In this document: positions 18,924 to 28,175 of the stretch, in pieces
Layout: every line of letters starts with the position of its first letter
How positions within the stretch are numbered: the stretch's first letter is position 1
Source of the DNA: Anabaena catenula FACHB-362
Lineage (GTDB): Bacteria > Cyanobacteriota > Cyanobacteriia > Cyanobacteriales > Nostocaceae
Assembly (NCBI RefSeq): GCF_014698735.1
Contig: NZ_JACJTQ010000024.1
Span: 30,508 to 94,507, forward strand
Reading direction: 5' to 3'
DNA length: 64,000 bases
Made by a program: the position numbers and the translations under genes
The notes under the pieces: generated by a model
Told to the model about the DNA's origin: nothing
What the model saw: only the letters and a program-made list of their open reading frames with translations
Database searches by the model: none

Positions 18924-19733
18924 ATGAAAAGAAATCAAACTATTAACAGTGCTGGTAAGCTGACTGCACTACTATTTCTAATTACAATCTTTCTCACACC
19001 ATTTGTAATTGTTAATGCCGGAGAACGTGGTGTATTAATGGAATTTGGTAAAGTGCAACCTCAGATACTAGGAGAAGGAATACATATGATTATTCCTGTA
19101 GTCAATACTGTAAAAAAGTTAAGTATCCGCATACAAAAACAAGAAATATCTGCTGAAGCTTCTTCTAAAGATTTACAAGATGTTTTCACAGATGTAGTAC
19201 TAAATTGGCATATTATTCCAGCGGAAGTTAATGCTATTTTTCAGCAAATTGGTGATGAACAAGAAATAATTAACCGCATTATTAACCCAGCAGTGGAAGA
19301 AATTTTAAAAGCCGTTATGGCTAAATATACAGCGGAAGAAATTATTACTAAACGCGGAGAAGTCAAAACAGGGCTTGATAATTTATTAACTACAAGACTA
19401 GAAGATTATCATATTCTAGTTGATGATATTTCTCTAGTTCATGTTCATTTTTCTGAACGGTTTAGAGAAGCAGTAGAATTAAAACAAATAGCCGAACAGG
19501 AAGCAAAAAAAGCCGAATTTATCGCTGTGAAGGCATTACGAGAAGCTGATGCAAAAGTAAATCTAGCTAAAGGAGAAGCAGAAGTACAAAGATTACTTCG
19601 TGATGGCTTAACTAGCGAAATACTGCAAAGACAAGCTATAAATAAATGGAATGGTAAATTACCATTAGTAATTGGCAAAGAAATCCCCAAGTCTTGGAAT
19701 TTTAGCGAATTAATGAGAGATTTTAAACATTAA
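18924..19733 (+). CDS. prohibitin family protein (SPFH domain)
   Basis: 269 residues. An N-terminal membrane anchor (ALLFLITIFLTPFVIVNAGE) is followed by an SPFH/prohibitin domain (GERGVLMEFGKVQ; KQEISAEASSKDLQDVFTDV) and a C-terminal coiled coil rich in Ala/Glu/Lys (about 185-230). Such proteins form large ring scaffolds at the inner membrane, often with FtsH-type proteases. ATG 18924 lies inside a CGCAGAT repeat, and no ordinary Shine-Dalgarno sequence is present. Confidence 0.92.
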   Translation: MKRNQTINSAGKLTALLFLITIFLTPFVIVNAGERGVLMEFGKVQPQILGEGIHMIIPVVNTVKKLSIRIQKQEISAEASSKDLQDVFTDVVLNWHIIPAEVNAIFQQIGDEQEIINRIINPAVEEILKAVMAKYTAEEIITKRGEVKTGLDNLLTTRLEDYHILVDDISLVHVHFSERFREAVELKQIAEQEAKKAEFIAVKALREADAKVNLAKGEAEVQRLLRDGLTSEILQRQAINKWNGKLPLVIGKEIPKSWNFSELMRDFKH

Positions 19734-19815
19734 AAAATATCTCCAACTTATTGAATAAATTGGAGATATGAGCATTACTAAACTACAGTAGAATATGGTA
19801 GTTAAATTATGCTAA

Positions 19816-20265
19816 TTAACCATTAGTAAATAAAATAGGAATATCAAGAATCTTCAAGTGGATTAATCCCACAATTACCAAAGTATAAACTGTTGAAGAA
19901 ACTAAACCACTCAATAACTCTTTTTTCAGGTTTCGTTCTGATGGTTCCTTTTGGAAAATATCTTGAGATCCATATTGCATCAAGAGAATACCGACAACAT
20001 TAGAAAGCCAGTAACCAATAATTGAACAGGGTAACAATAATTTTGGAGAAAACAGACTGCAAATATAACCAAAAAAATAAGCAATTGGCAAATTAAATAA
20101 TAAGTCATTCCACCAACATAGTGGAGAAAGTAAATATCCGAGAACCAGCAAAAATACACCTCTGAGTTTTTGGATAATATTGATTTTTAATTCAGCAGGT
20201 GAACCTTGTTCTAACTTCTCAGAGATGCTATTGAAGATTTGATTCACTTTTTGCAGGTTTTGCAT
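19816..20265 (-). CDS. hypothetical membrane protein
   Basis: 149 residues with an N-terminal amphipathic segment and about three transmembrane helices (FLLVLGYLLSPLCWWNDLLF, LLPCSIIGYWLSNVVGILL, TVYTLVIVGLIHLKILDI). I do not recognise the family. It is convergent with the prohibitin gene. The start is ATG 20265. Confidence 0.6.
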   Translation of the reverse strand: MQNLQKVNQIFNSISEKLEQGSPAELKINIIQKLRGVFLLVLGYLLSPLCWWNDLLFNLPIAYFFGYICSLFSPKLLLPCSIIGYWLSNVVGILLMQYGSQDIFQKEPSERNLKKELLSGLVSSTVYTLVIVGLIHLKILDIPILFTNG

Positions 20266-20360
20266 ATAAGTCCGCCATCACTATCGACTTAGTGTAGTTT
20301 AACCTAAAAATCACAAATAAGTCTAGTGCAACGAAATTAAAATTCAAGAGTAGGTAAGAG

Positions 20361-20450
20361 CAATTCACTGAATTAAAGCTACAAATTAATCCTCTTATCC
20401 CCGTGTATGTCTATTGTTATCAACCTTAAAGTGAAACGGCATCAGGGGAA
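20361..20450 (+). repeat. dispersed intergenic repeat, copy 1
   Basis: About 80-90 bases, from CAATTCACTG through AATTAAAGCTACAAAT to AAAGTGAAACGG, match 27066-27145 with scattered substitutions. Both copies are intergenic, each near a TauE/SafE gene. Confidence 0.7.
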
Positions 20451-20534
20451 TCAATGCTCACAGGTGTCAACTTAGAGAACTGCACAAAAAACATGATCCA
20501 ATAGTAAGCGTGAAAATTTCCACAAACTATTTTC

Positions 20535-20746
20535 AATGTCATTCCCACAAAAGCGGGAATCCAGATTGTCTTATATAGGAATCATAAATGATATCTGATA
20601 AAATTTTAAGTCTTGTAGGGTGGGCAATGCCCACCGCAGCAATGGTTTGGTGGGCATTGCCTACCCTACGTATATTTCAAAAATCAAATATTATTCCTAT
20701 AGAACATAAATAATTTCTGGATTCCCCTGAAGAGGAGAATGACATT
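20535..20746. repeat. nested-palindrome, MITE-like element
   Basis: A 212-base element. Its 30-base ends (AATGTCATTCCC.. and ..GAGAATGACATT) are imperfect inverted repeats. Further in, TATAGGAAT faces ATTCCTATA. At the centre, two 21-base arms (GTAGGGTGGGCAATGCCCACC at 20615-20635 and its complement at 20649-20669) differ at one position. The right end lies three bases from the DUF1634 stop codon. There is no coding capacity. Confidence 0.75.
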
Positions 20747-20749
20747 TTA

Positions 20750-21307
20750 TTAAAAATAAGCCCCTACTAGGCTATAAGTTAGACTAGCCAGCACTATAGA
20801 AGTGATAATGACATAGATAAATTCTCGCCTGATGAGAAAACTAAATAAAGAAACAATCACGCGTAAAATTGGGGTAGCAATTAATAGTAAAAGTCCCAAT
20901 TGAATAATTCCACGCCGACTACCGGACAAAACCGCAGTAACTACACCTCCTGGGGAGTGAAACTCAGGTTGTGTACCTCGAAAAAACTGATATTCCGCAG
21001 GTTCAGAACCGTGATGAATCAAATATAATATACCCCCAAATAAAACCACAGCACTAGCAATTAGAACACCATATTTCAGCAAATTACTCAATAAATATTC
21101 TAATTCTTGCTCACTTTGGGTTTTTGTAAGTTTTTTATTACTATCCATCTCACAGTTATGATTTAACTGCCCCACATTATTGAGGCGATGTTCTTCTAAC
21201 TGTTGAAGATCAGAATCTATATCTTCTGGAGCTAAAGCTAGGGCAAAAATTTCCCGTTCTGTCTCTGCTGTCGTCGTCCACCGAAAACCAGAATTAATTT
21301 TATACAT
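20750..21307 (-). CDS. DUF1634 domain-containing membrane protein
   Basis: 185 residues: a polar N-terminal region of about 70 residues, then three transmembrane helices (YGVLIASAVVLFGGILYLI, GIIQLGLLLLIATPILRVIV, FIYVIITSIVLASLTYSLVG). DUF1634 proteins are typically encoded beside TauE/SafE transporters, as here: the TauE stop is only two bases upstream of this ATG. It is probably an accessory subunit of the exporter. Met53 is an alternative start that would leave only the conserved part. Confidence 0.85.
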   Translation of the reverse strand: MYKINSGFRWTTTAETEREIFALALAPEDIDSDLQQLEEHRLNNVGQLNHNCEMDSNKKLTKTQSEQELEYLLSNLLKYGVLIASAVVLFGGILYLIHHGSEPAEYQFFRGTQPEFHSPGGVVTAVLSGSRRGIIQLGLLLLIATPILRVIVSLFSFLIRREFIYVIITSIVLASLTYSLVGAYF

Positions 21308-21309
21308 AA

Positions 21310-22146
21310 TTACAGTCCCCCTATTAGACTGTTGTAGACCATCTTCAAAGCCATTACCAACAATACAAAACTGAAGATAATTCTCAAAACTTGTGTTTTA
21401 GCGCCGATTAAAATTCTGGCTCCTAAAAAAGCACCAGGTAGCACCCCCAACATAACTGGCATAGACAAACCAGGATCTATGTAACCTCTTGTTAGGTAAA
21501 CCCCCGCAGATGCTGCGGCTGTAACGCCAATCATAAAATTGCTAGTAGTGGTGGAAACTTTAAAAGGTAGACGCATGGCTTGATCCATGGCTAATACTTT
21601 AAATCCCCCTGAACCAATCCCCAACAAACCAGAAAGCACTCCAGCTAGTAACATGATGCTAAATCCGGCAGGTAAAGAATGTACCTGGTAAGGCATGAGT
21701 CCATCCGGGGTTGGATAAGTACCATTAAGGTGGAGATATTCTGCTAATGGTTCTACTGTCTCACTTTCAAAATGTTCTGGTCTAGGCCGTTGTGATAAAT
21801 AGGCTGAATAAATTAGCACGACTGCAAGCACAATAGTCAGCATTTTCACTGAAATAAAAGTGGCAATTAAAGCGCCGACTATCGCGCCAATTGTTGTGGC
21901 TACTTCTAAAAACATTCCCAAGCGCAGATTCGTGTAGCCTTTCCTGATATATGTAGATGCTGCACCCAAAGATGTAGCAATAACAGATACTAGTGAAGCA
22001 CCGACAGCGTAACGTATATCAACTCCAAAGACGGAAGTTAATAACGGAACTATCACAACTCCACCGCCTAAGCCAGTTAAGGCTCCAACCAAGCCAGCAC
22101 TAAATGATCCCAGCCACACTAATAAAGAAAATTCAAGTATGTTCAA
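21310..22146 (-). CDS. sulfite exporter TauE/SafE family protein
   Basis: 278 residues with about eight hydrophobic helices and the two family repeats, GLVGALTGLGGGVVIVPLL near the start and GVLSGLLGIGSGGFKVLAM in the middle. The family moves sulfite, sulfoacetate and other small organic or sulfur anions. It forms a tight operon with the DUF1634 gene. The substrate is not readable from sequence. A second TauE protein at 27327-28124 is a distant paralogue. Confidence 0.9.
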   Translation of the reverse strand: MNILEFSLLVWLGSFSAGLVGALTGLGGGVVIVPLLTSVFGVDIRYAVGASLVSVIATSLGAASTYIRKGYTNLRLGMFLEVATTIGAIVGALIATFISVKMLTIVLAVVLIYSAYLSQRPRPEHFESETVEPLAEYLHLNGTYPTPDGLMPYQVHSLPAGFSIMLLAGVLSGLLGIGSGGFKVLAMDQAMRLPFKVSTTTSNFMIGVTAAASAGVYLTRGYIDPGLSMPVMLGVLPGAFLGARILIGAKTQVLRIIFSFVLLVMALKMVYNSLIGGL

Positions 22147-22552
22147 ATTATATCCCTCTTTTTTTTACAACTTATCTTTATAACTCCCAGAAATTTTTGT
22201 CTACTTTACAGATGAATTAGCAGATTGAATTTTGGAAAGCAAATAACTAAGATAATTATTCATTACGTAGCCAGCTTGTGCAGGCTAAATATTTTTAGTA
22301 AAAAAAACTTAATTTTTCTCTACATTAACTAGTAAAGCGCGGCGGAAATAAAGCTATAATTCCAAATTAACTAAGAAGCACTCATCTCACAAGCTTTGTT
22401 ACTTTTGACTTCAACCTTGGTTTAAGTTAAGCAAACATTAAAAATTACTAAAAGGCTTGTGTAATTTTATTTTTTGATTTTTAATTCCGCAAAGCATTAC
22501 TAGCTTTAGGCAATGATTATTACTGCAATTGACAAGCATATTGCTAAAGGTG
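22147..22552. promoter_or_regulatory. 406-base intergenic region, nothing specific seen
   Basis: AT-rich, no open frame of note. It should contain the TauE/DUF1634 operon promoter, reading leftward. Confidence 0.3.
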
Positions 22553-23191
22553 TCAATTCCATAAATGGAGCAGGCTGAAACTACCACTATCTAAGACAAT
22601 AAAAGCACCTAATCCCATTAAGACAAAAGGCATAAATTTATTACCGTATTGGGTGAAAATATCAGCAATTGCTCGATTGTGAGTTAATTTATATGCCATG
22701 TAGCATAAAACCCCTACCAGAAGAAAAAATACTCCCAGAATGATTAGCAAACTCTGCCAACTACTGCTGGCAAATATTGGCACATAAATACTGATATTAT
22801 CTGTCCCATTAGCGAAGGTAACAGCTGCCACAGTGTAAGTTTGCAGATTGAAAAATTTGGCTAAAAGTGATTGGGGAGAAACTTCTGCTACTGTTTCCAC
22901 TTCCTCTGACTCATCTGCATCTCGGTTCAACAAACACTTGATACCAATAGCAATGGGTAATAAGCCAAATAACCCAATCCAAGGACGTGGTAAAATTAAT
23001 CCTCCAAAAAAAGCCGGTAAACTGGCGAGTATTAAAGCTGAGAAACCTAAATACTGTCCAATCACAATATGCCAACGACGGAACTTTGAATTCACCTGAG
23101 AGAAAAATAACGTCAGGATAACTAAATCATCAATGTTTGTGGCACTGAAAGCAAATGACCCTGTACTAATTGCAGTAACTAACCCGCTCAT
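22553..23191 (-). CDS. CadD-type cadmium resistance transporter family protein (paralogue 1)
   Basis: 212 residues with five to six transmembrane helices. Family signatures are FSATNIDDLVILTLFFSQ, IGQYLGFSALI and NGTDNISIYVPIFA. CadD-family proteins (LysE-like) export divalent cations; in cyanobacteria the substrate is unproven. It is closely similar to the proteins at 28176-28826 and 28897-29598, so three copies lie within about 7 kb. Confidence 0.88.
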   Translation of the reverse strand: MSGLVTAISTGSFAFSATNIDDLVILTLFFSQVNSKFRRWHIVIGQYLGFSALILASLPAFFGGLILPRPWIGLFGLLPIAIGIKCLLNRDADESEEVETVAEVSPQSLLAKFFNLQTYTVAAVTFANGTDNISIYVPIFASSSWQSLLIILGVFFLLVGVLCYMAYKLTHNRAIADIFTQYGNKFMPFVLMGLGAFIVLDSGSFSLLHLWN

Positions 23192-23200
23192 ATTAATTTG

Positions 23201-23250
23201 AGATTTTAGATTTTGGATTTTGGACTTTAGATTTTGGACTTTAGATTAGA
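23201..23250 (+). repeat. degenerate heptamer repeat (GATTTTA/GACTTTA type)
   Basis: Repeats of AGATTTT/GGACTTT with seven-base spacing, immediately upstream of the CadD-type gene and downstream of the permease. STRR-like. Confidence 0.65.
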
Positions 23251-23286
23251 TGGGAAGCGCTGTACTTAAATAAACCAACTAAAAAA

Positions 23287-24747
23287 CTAATGGCTGTTCC
23301 TGTCGGCAAATCTGGCATGAATATCTTCGATACCTTTACGCATACCTGCAACTAAATGTGGAGAACGTTGCCTTTTCAATGTGAACCAACCGCAAGTAGC
23401 AACTATGTAAAGCAAAAATAAGTAAGGAAAGAAGTTATAAGGAGCTTCCGGTGCTGGAAACATTGTACTTCCAGGAATTCCCACACTCCCGACAACTGGA
23501 ATCATCATGAATGCTACCGCCAAAACTGAAAACACCACATCTCTAGTCCGGAGTTTTCTAATTTTGTGTAAGTACACAGGAGCCGCAACAGAAATCAGGA
23601 TATAGACTGTTAAAAATCCATAACTACACATTGCTCCTAAATAACCCATACTCTCAAACAGTTTGATATCAAATAGAGACATCACCGCAGGTACGAGAAA
23701 TGTCAGATATGAACACATCGTGACTGCAACGTGGGGTGTTCTGTTAGCTGCATGGGCATTACCTAAAGAGGCATGAAACAAACCATGACGAGCCATTAAA
23801 AAGGCTACTCTAGCTGCTGGGTTAATACTTCCCAGAATGCAAGCAAAGAAGCTGAACAATGCTCCCAAAGCTACCAATTCTCCTAAAAAACCAACTCCTG
23901 CTTGTTGGGAGAGGAAAGTGAGAGGTTCTTCACTGTTAGTAATGGATACGCCCGTACCGCTAAAGGCCATTACTTCTATATAAGTTGTACAAACGAAAAA
24001 TAGACCTGCAAGTATTACACTACCCATAACGGCTCTGGGTATTGTCCGCAATGGTTTTTTGGCTTCGTCACCCAAGCTTGTCGCACTTTCAAAGCCAGAA
24101 AAACCAAACATTACCAATACCAGTCCCGTCGCTATGTTACCGGGAGTTACACCTGAAAGAGTCAATTGGGAAATATCGAGAGCAAAACCTTTGTGCGCCC
24201 AGATGATGATACATAAGACTGATATCAGCACAAGGGAAGCACCTTCTAACCACAACATTGCTACAGCTGAAAGTTGGATATCTTTATAAGCTGCATACCA
24301 GGAGATTCCTGCACCAATAGCTAAGAGTGTGATGCTGGAAGGATGAATGCCTAGATGACCTATTAACATTCCTGTGAAATTGCTAAATCCACACAGAACT
24401 GACATTCCAGTGAATAAATAAGCCAGTACGAGACTCCAACCGCAAATTACACCTGCTGTCGGACCAAGACCTTTTGTGATGTAAGAGTAGAGGGAACCTG
24501 GAGAAGCAGAACGACTAGCAAATTGGTTAATGTTAATGCTGACAAATAATAGTCCTACTAAGCCAATCAGAAAACTTAACCAAGTACCGTTTCCTGATAA
24601 TGCCACAATCAAGCCAATGTTAGATGCTGGTATTGTTGTGGGCGCAATTACTGCAAAAGATTGGGCTAAGACTTCCGAAAAAGAAAGACAATCTGGCTTT
24701 AAGCCATGAATACTTTGATGGGATGAGGATGCAGTTTCTTGTTTCAT
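23287..24747 (-). CDS. APC family amino acid permease
   Basis: 486 residues with about twelve transmembrane helices. The N-terminal GLKPDCLSFSEVLAQSFAVI and the following ALSGNGTWLSFLIGLVGLLF fit the APC fold, and VMFGFSGFESATSLGDEAKK is the family motif around TM6. It is a proton- or sodium-coupled importer of an amino acid or polyamine; the substrate is unknown. The start is ATG 24747. It is separated by about 95 bases from the CadD-type gene downstream and may be cotranscribed with it. Confidence 0.9.
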   Translation of the reverse strand: MKQETASSSHQSIHGLKPDCLSFSEVLAQSFAVIAPTTIPASNIGLIVALSGNGTWLSFLIGLVGLLFVSININQFASRSASPGSLYSYITKGLGPTAGVICGWSLVLAYLFTGMSVLCGFSNFTGMLIGHLGIHPSSITLLAIGAGISWYAAYKDIQLSAVAMLWLEGASLVLISVLCIIIWAHKGFALDISQLTLSGVTPGNIATGLVLVMFGFSGFESATSLGDEAKKPLRTIPRAVMGSVILAGLFFVCTTYIEVMAFSGTGVSITNSEEPLTFLSQQAGVGFLGELVALGALFSFFACILGSINPAARVAFLMARHGLFHASLGNAHAANRTPHVAVTMCSYLTFLVPAVMSLFDIKLFESMGYLGAMCSYGFLTVYILISVAAPVYLHKIRKLRTRDVVFSVLAVAFMMIPVVGSVGIPGSTMFPAPEAPYNFFPYLFLLYIVATCGWFTLKRQRSPHLVAGMRKGIEDIHARFADRNSH

Positions 24748-25390
24748 GTTGGAATTTTTATCGTTTTCAAGGGTGCTTATAACTATAGGTTTATAGGAAT
24801 TTATAGTTATCTGCGGGTCAAATATTCTGCTACATCAATCCTAAATTTTGGCTTCTAGATAGGGTATGTCTATGAAATGGTGCATCTATCCATAGTTGTA
24901 TTTTTTAAGTCAGGTTTAATACTACCCTAGGTATTTTGATTAATCAAGCATTTGTTAAAAATAAAGCTTAAATCTTTTTAAATCATTTAATTTACAGTAA
25001 ATGCATCGGATTAGTTCAAATTAATTGCTGTATTTTTAGCAGGTATTATTTAAGTAAATTCTAGAAATTTTATGTTGTTTAGAATACACTTTAAATGAAT
25101 CGGAATTAGTTGCATTCTAGTTATGGAGAGGCATTAAACCTGTTCTATACAAGGCTTATTAGACTTAGGAAATTTTCTGACTTAAAAAATTTAGTATAAA
25201 AATAACAATATTATTTAGTATTGCTAACCTATGTTTTAAATGGTATTATTACGTGATAAATTACTATGCAAACGAATTTTAAGTATTGCTAAAACTTAAT
25301 TTCTGAATCTTTTATTTTGTGGCTATGTATAATATTGACAATGACGAAAGATAGTCATAAGCTGCAAGTTGTAAAAGTTGAGACAAAGAT
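24748..25390. promoter_or_regulatory. 643-base divergent intergenic region
   Basis: Very AT-rich, with no gene or strong hairpin seen. It lies between the divergent permease and secreted-protein genes, so both promoters should be here. Confidence 0.3.
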
Positions 25391-26044
25391 ATGAAACCCT
25401 TAAAATACGTTTTGATGGTGGCGGTATTGCTAGTAAATTTAATATTTACTGCACCTGTATTAGCCGATGCTCCAGAATTTCTCAAAAACCCTGATTACAT
25501 AAATTTGAATCAAGAACTGAATCAGTTAAAAATTGCCAAAGCAACACAGGCTCAATTAGAAGGTGATACACCAGAAGCACTCGACCAAAAAATAAATGAA
25601 TTAGAGTTGCAAAAATTTGCCTTTGAGTCAGGAATTGACTGGGGGCAATGTAGTAATCAGACTGGTAAAACTCTAGCGATATATGGAACAGAACCAGATG
25701 CAGAAGATGATAATTACTCCTCTGGTGCAGCATTGTATTTTCTAGGTGATGGTAAGACAACTAAAGATAAATGGAATTGCAAAGGCATTTATCTACCAAC
25801 TGATGTCACAGCTATTGCTTTAGGTCAAGATGGACAAAATCAAGAATTAACTGGTGGCGTTGTGATTAAGGTTCCCAATGGCATAAATTTAGCCTTGAAG
25901 ACCAATCCAGAAACTGGAGTAATTGAATTTAATCAAGCTGGAACAAAAATCCTCAACCCAGGTGAGGTGAACTGGTTTATCCCTAATGTATCGCAAGCGG
26001 TTGTAGATGCACGAGTTACTAATGCACCTACCAAAAAAGCTTAA
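25391..26044 (+). CDS. secreted hypothetical protein
   Basis: 217 residues. A signal peptide (YVLMVAVLLVNLIFTAPVLA) has likely cleavage at VLA-DAP. The mature protein has a short coiled-coil-like segment (LNQELNQLKIAKATQAQLEG) and two cysteines (CSNQTG and WNCKG) that could form a disulfide. I do not recognise a characterised family. It is probably periplasmic. The start is ATG 25391. Confidence 0.65.
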   Translation: MKPLKYVLMVAVLLVNLIFTAPVLADAPEFLKNPDYINLNQELNQLKIAKATQAQLEGDTPEALDQKINELELQKFAFESGIDWGQCSNQTGKTLAIYGTEPDAEDDNYSSGAALYFLGDGKTTKDKWNCKGIYLPTDVTAIALGQDGQNQELTGGVVIKVPNGINLALKTNPETGVIEFNQAGTKILNPGEVNWFIPNVSQAVVDARVTNAPTKKA

Positions 26045-26096
26045 ATTAGGTAATTTTTGGGGATTAAATTCTAAAAATTACAGCCCTGGCGAATAG

Positions 26097-26161
26097 AATA
26101 GAGCCTGCGGTACGCCAAGGGTGTAGCTTACTGAGAGTAGGATACGCGGCTTGGCTCTATT
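26097..26161. repeat. small inverted repeat after the secreted protein gene
   Basis: AATAGAGCC and GGCTCTATT bracket a GC-richer segment (GCGGTACGCCAAGG), similar to short palindromic sequences common in cyanobacterial intergenic DNA. It may end the upstream transcript. Confidence 0.5.
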
Positions 26162-26231
26162 TCAGTCAAGGTTTAAATCCCCTTCTGATCTGTTTCCGCG
26201 TCTCCCTATCTTGAGCGTCTCTTCCCTGAAT

Positions 26232-26996
26232 TCAGTCTTCATCTATTACTTTTTTCTCTTCAGGTAGTAGGGAAGTTTCTTGTTGTGTGTTCGTATTTAT
26301 GGCAGTTGCTGGTTGCCAATGAGGTTTGATAATTAAACTCACGCCAATAGCCCAGGCTAATGCAACCATCCAACCGGCGAGAATATCACTGGGGAAGTGA
26401 ACTCCCAGATAGAGACGTGTCCAAGCAATAGCCAAGAGAAACAAACTACCAAACATTACTACTAACCAGCGCCAAGGGCGATTCCAATTTAAAATTACCA
26501 AGATTGCTACCAATGTCATACTTGTCATCGCATGGCCACTAGGAAAAGCATAATCAAATTCTGGCGCTTTAGACTCCCACAGATGGGGACGCATTCGATG
26601 CATTAATTGTTTAGCGGTGCGGTTGATGAGGATATTTCCGAATGCTGTAGTGACTAGATAAGTTAGAGATCGCCATCTTCGTTGCGTCAATAGTATCAGA
26701 GCGATCGCACTCAAAACAGGTAAAACAGTCCTAAATGACCCAAACTTTGTCAGCACTACCGCTAAAATATCCAGTTGTGGCTGTGCTGTAGAGTGAATGG
26801 CTAACAAAATCGGCACATCCCAGGGAAAGCCGCTCTCATTCTGCCATAACTTCACCGCCAAGATTTCAAAGACTTGCAAAGGTAAATAAACTCCCATAAA
26901 CAGGAGTAACAGAGAACGCCAATGGGACAAAATTAGATTTTTGATAAACCTGCGTGGTGACTGACGGTCTGGATTGATGTTTTTCACCCAGTTCAT
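26232..26996 (-). CDS. PAP2 family phosphatase
   Basis: A 254-residue membrane phosphatase with all three PAP2 motifs: KQLMHRMRP, PSGHAM, and TRLYLGVHFPSDILAGW containing the catalytic His and Asp. About five transmembrane helices. It probably dephosphorylates phosphatidate, undecaprenyl diphosphate or a related lipid at the membrane. The start is ATG 26996. Confidence 0.9.
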   Translation of the reverse strand: MNWVKNINPDRQSPRRFIKNLILSHWRSLLLLFMGVYLPLQVFEILAVKLWQNESGFPWDVPILLAIHSTAQPQLDILAVVLTKFGSFRTVLPVLSAIALILLTQRRWRSLTYLVTTAFGNILINRTAKQLMHRMRPHLWESKAPEFDYAFPSGHAMTSMTLVAILVILNWNRPWRWLVVMFGSLFLLAIAWTRLYLGVHFPSDILAGWMVALAWAIGVSLIIKPHWQPATAINTNTQQETSLLPEEKKVIDED

Positions 26997-27065
26997 TTTG
27001 ATTGGTACTCACTTAATGGATGTTTGTTAGGTTTCTGTTTTAACGCGTGAACTTACTCATAATAT

Positions 27066-27145
27066 CAATTCACCTGATTAAAGCTACAAATGAATCTCCG
27101 TGTATAACGTCTGTTTGTATCAACTTTAAAGTAAAACGGTATAAC
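27066..27145 (+). repeat. dispersed intergenic repeat, copy 2
   Basis: Matches 20361-20450: CAATTCACCTGATTAAAG, CTACAAATGAATC and CAACTTTAAAGTAAAACGGT. It lies in a 330-base gene-free stretch (26997-27326) before the second TauE gene, in which no other signal was recognised. Confidence 0.7.
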
Positions 27146-27326
27146 TTAAGTCACAGACACTAGACATTTGATCATTTTTAAGTGTAAAATACGGTAAGTC
27201 GATTGGATTACCGTTTATTATACTGCGACTAGGAAAGTGTAAAAGCTCTATAGAGTCCTGACAGCTTCCTCTCCAGCTTCTTAAGTCAGAAAATCACCCT
27301 TACAAACCCCATTTCTGGGCAGGAGT

Positions 27327-28124
27327 ATGAACTATTTATTACTACCATTATTTAGCTTCTTCATTGGCATCATCGTTGGTTTAACGGGAATTGGGGGAGC
27401 CTCTCTCATTACCCCAATGTTGATTTTTGTGTTTCAAGTTCCACCTTCCATTGCTGTCAGTTCTGACGTTGTCGCTGCCACACTCATGAAGGTAGTTGGT
27501 AGCATCAAGCACTGGGAACAGAAAACCCTCGATCCCGAAATAGTCAAATGGTTAGCAACAGGTAGTGTTTTTGGTTCAATGGTAGGAGTGGGAATCTTAC
27601 ACATGATCAGACAGAGTGGAACATCTAACCTAGATCACATTTTGTTGCGGTTACTGGGGGTAATGATTCTATTAGTCACTGTGTTGGCACTAATACAATT
27701 ATTGCTGATGACATTTTTCCCCAAATTCAATTTACCCGAACTGCCAAAATTAGACGTAAAAACCAAGTGGGGACGTTTTCTAACCATCACCATAGCAGCA
27801 GTTTTAGGATGTTTCGTGGGTTTAACCAGTGTCTCCTCTGGTTCCATGTTTGCTTTAGTCCTAATTGGCTTTTTTCGTCTCGATGCACGTAAATTAGTAG
27901 GTACAGATATTGCACAGGCAGCAATTTTATTGCTATTTACCTCTCTCGGACATCTAACATTAGGAACAGTTGATTGGAGTTTGGTTATACCAATATGGAT
28001 AGGGTCAGTTCCAGGGGTATTACTAGGTGCTAAAATCTGTCAGATAACTCCTCAACGTCCACTGCGGTTTATTGTTTATGCCATCTTGATGATGGTAAGT
28101 TGGAAATTAGTTGCTCAAGCATAA
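27327..28124 (+). CDS. sulfite exporter TauE/SafE family protein (second copy)
   Basis: 265 residues, about eight helices, with the repeated glycine motifs GIIVGLTGIGGASLITPML and GCFVGLTSVSSGSMFALVLI. It is an anion exporter or importer of unknown substrate. Unlike the first TauE it has no DUF1634 neighbour. GGGCAGGAGT precedes ATG 27327. Confidence 0.88.
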   Translation: MNYLLLPLFSFFIGIIVGLTGIGGASLITPMLIFVFQVPPSIAVSSDVVAATLMKVVGSIKHWEQKTLDPEIVKWLATGSVFGSMVGVGILHMIRQSGTSNLDHILLRLLGVMILLVTVLALIQLLLMTFFPKFNLPELPKLDVKTKWGRFLTITIAAVLGCFVGLTSVSSGSMFALVLIGFFRLDARKLVGTDIAQAAILLLFTSLGHLTLGTVDWSLVIPIWIGSVPGVLLGAKICQITPQRPLRFIVYAILMMVSWKLVAQA

Positions 28125-28175
28125 TTTGATTGATATTTAATTTTACTTCTCTGAAATGTTTTAATTTCTCTGCGT

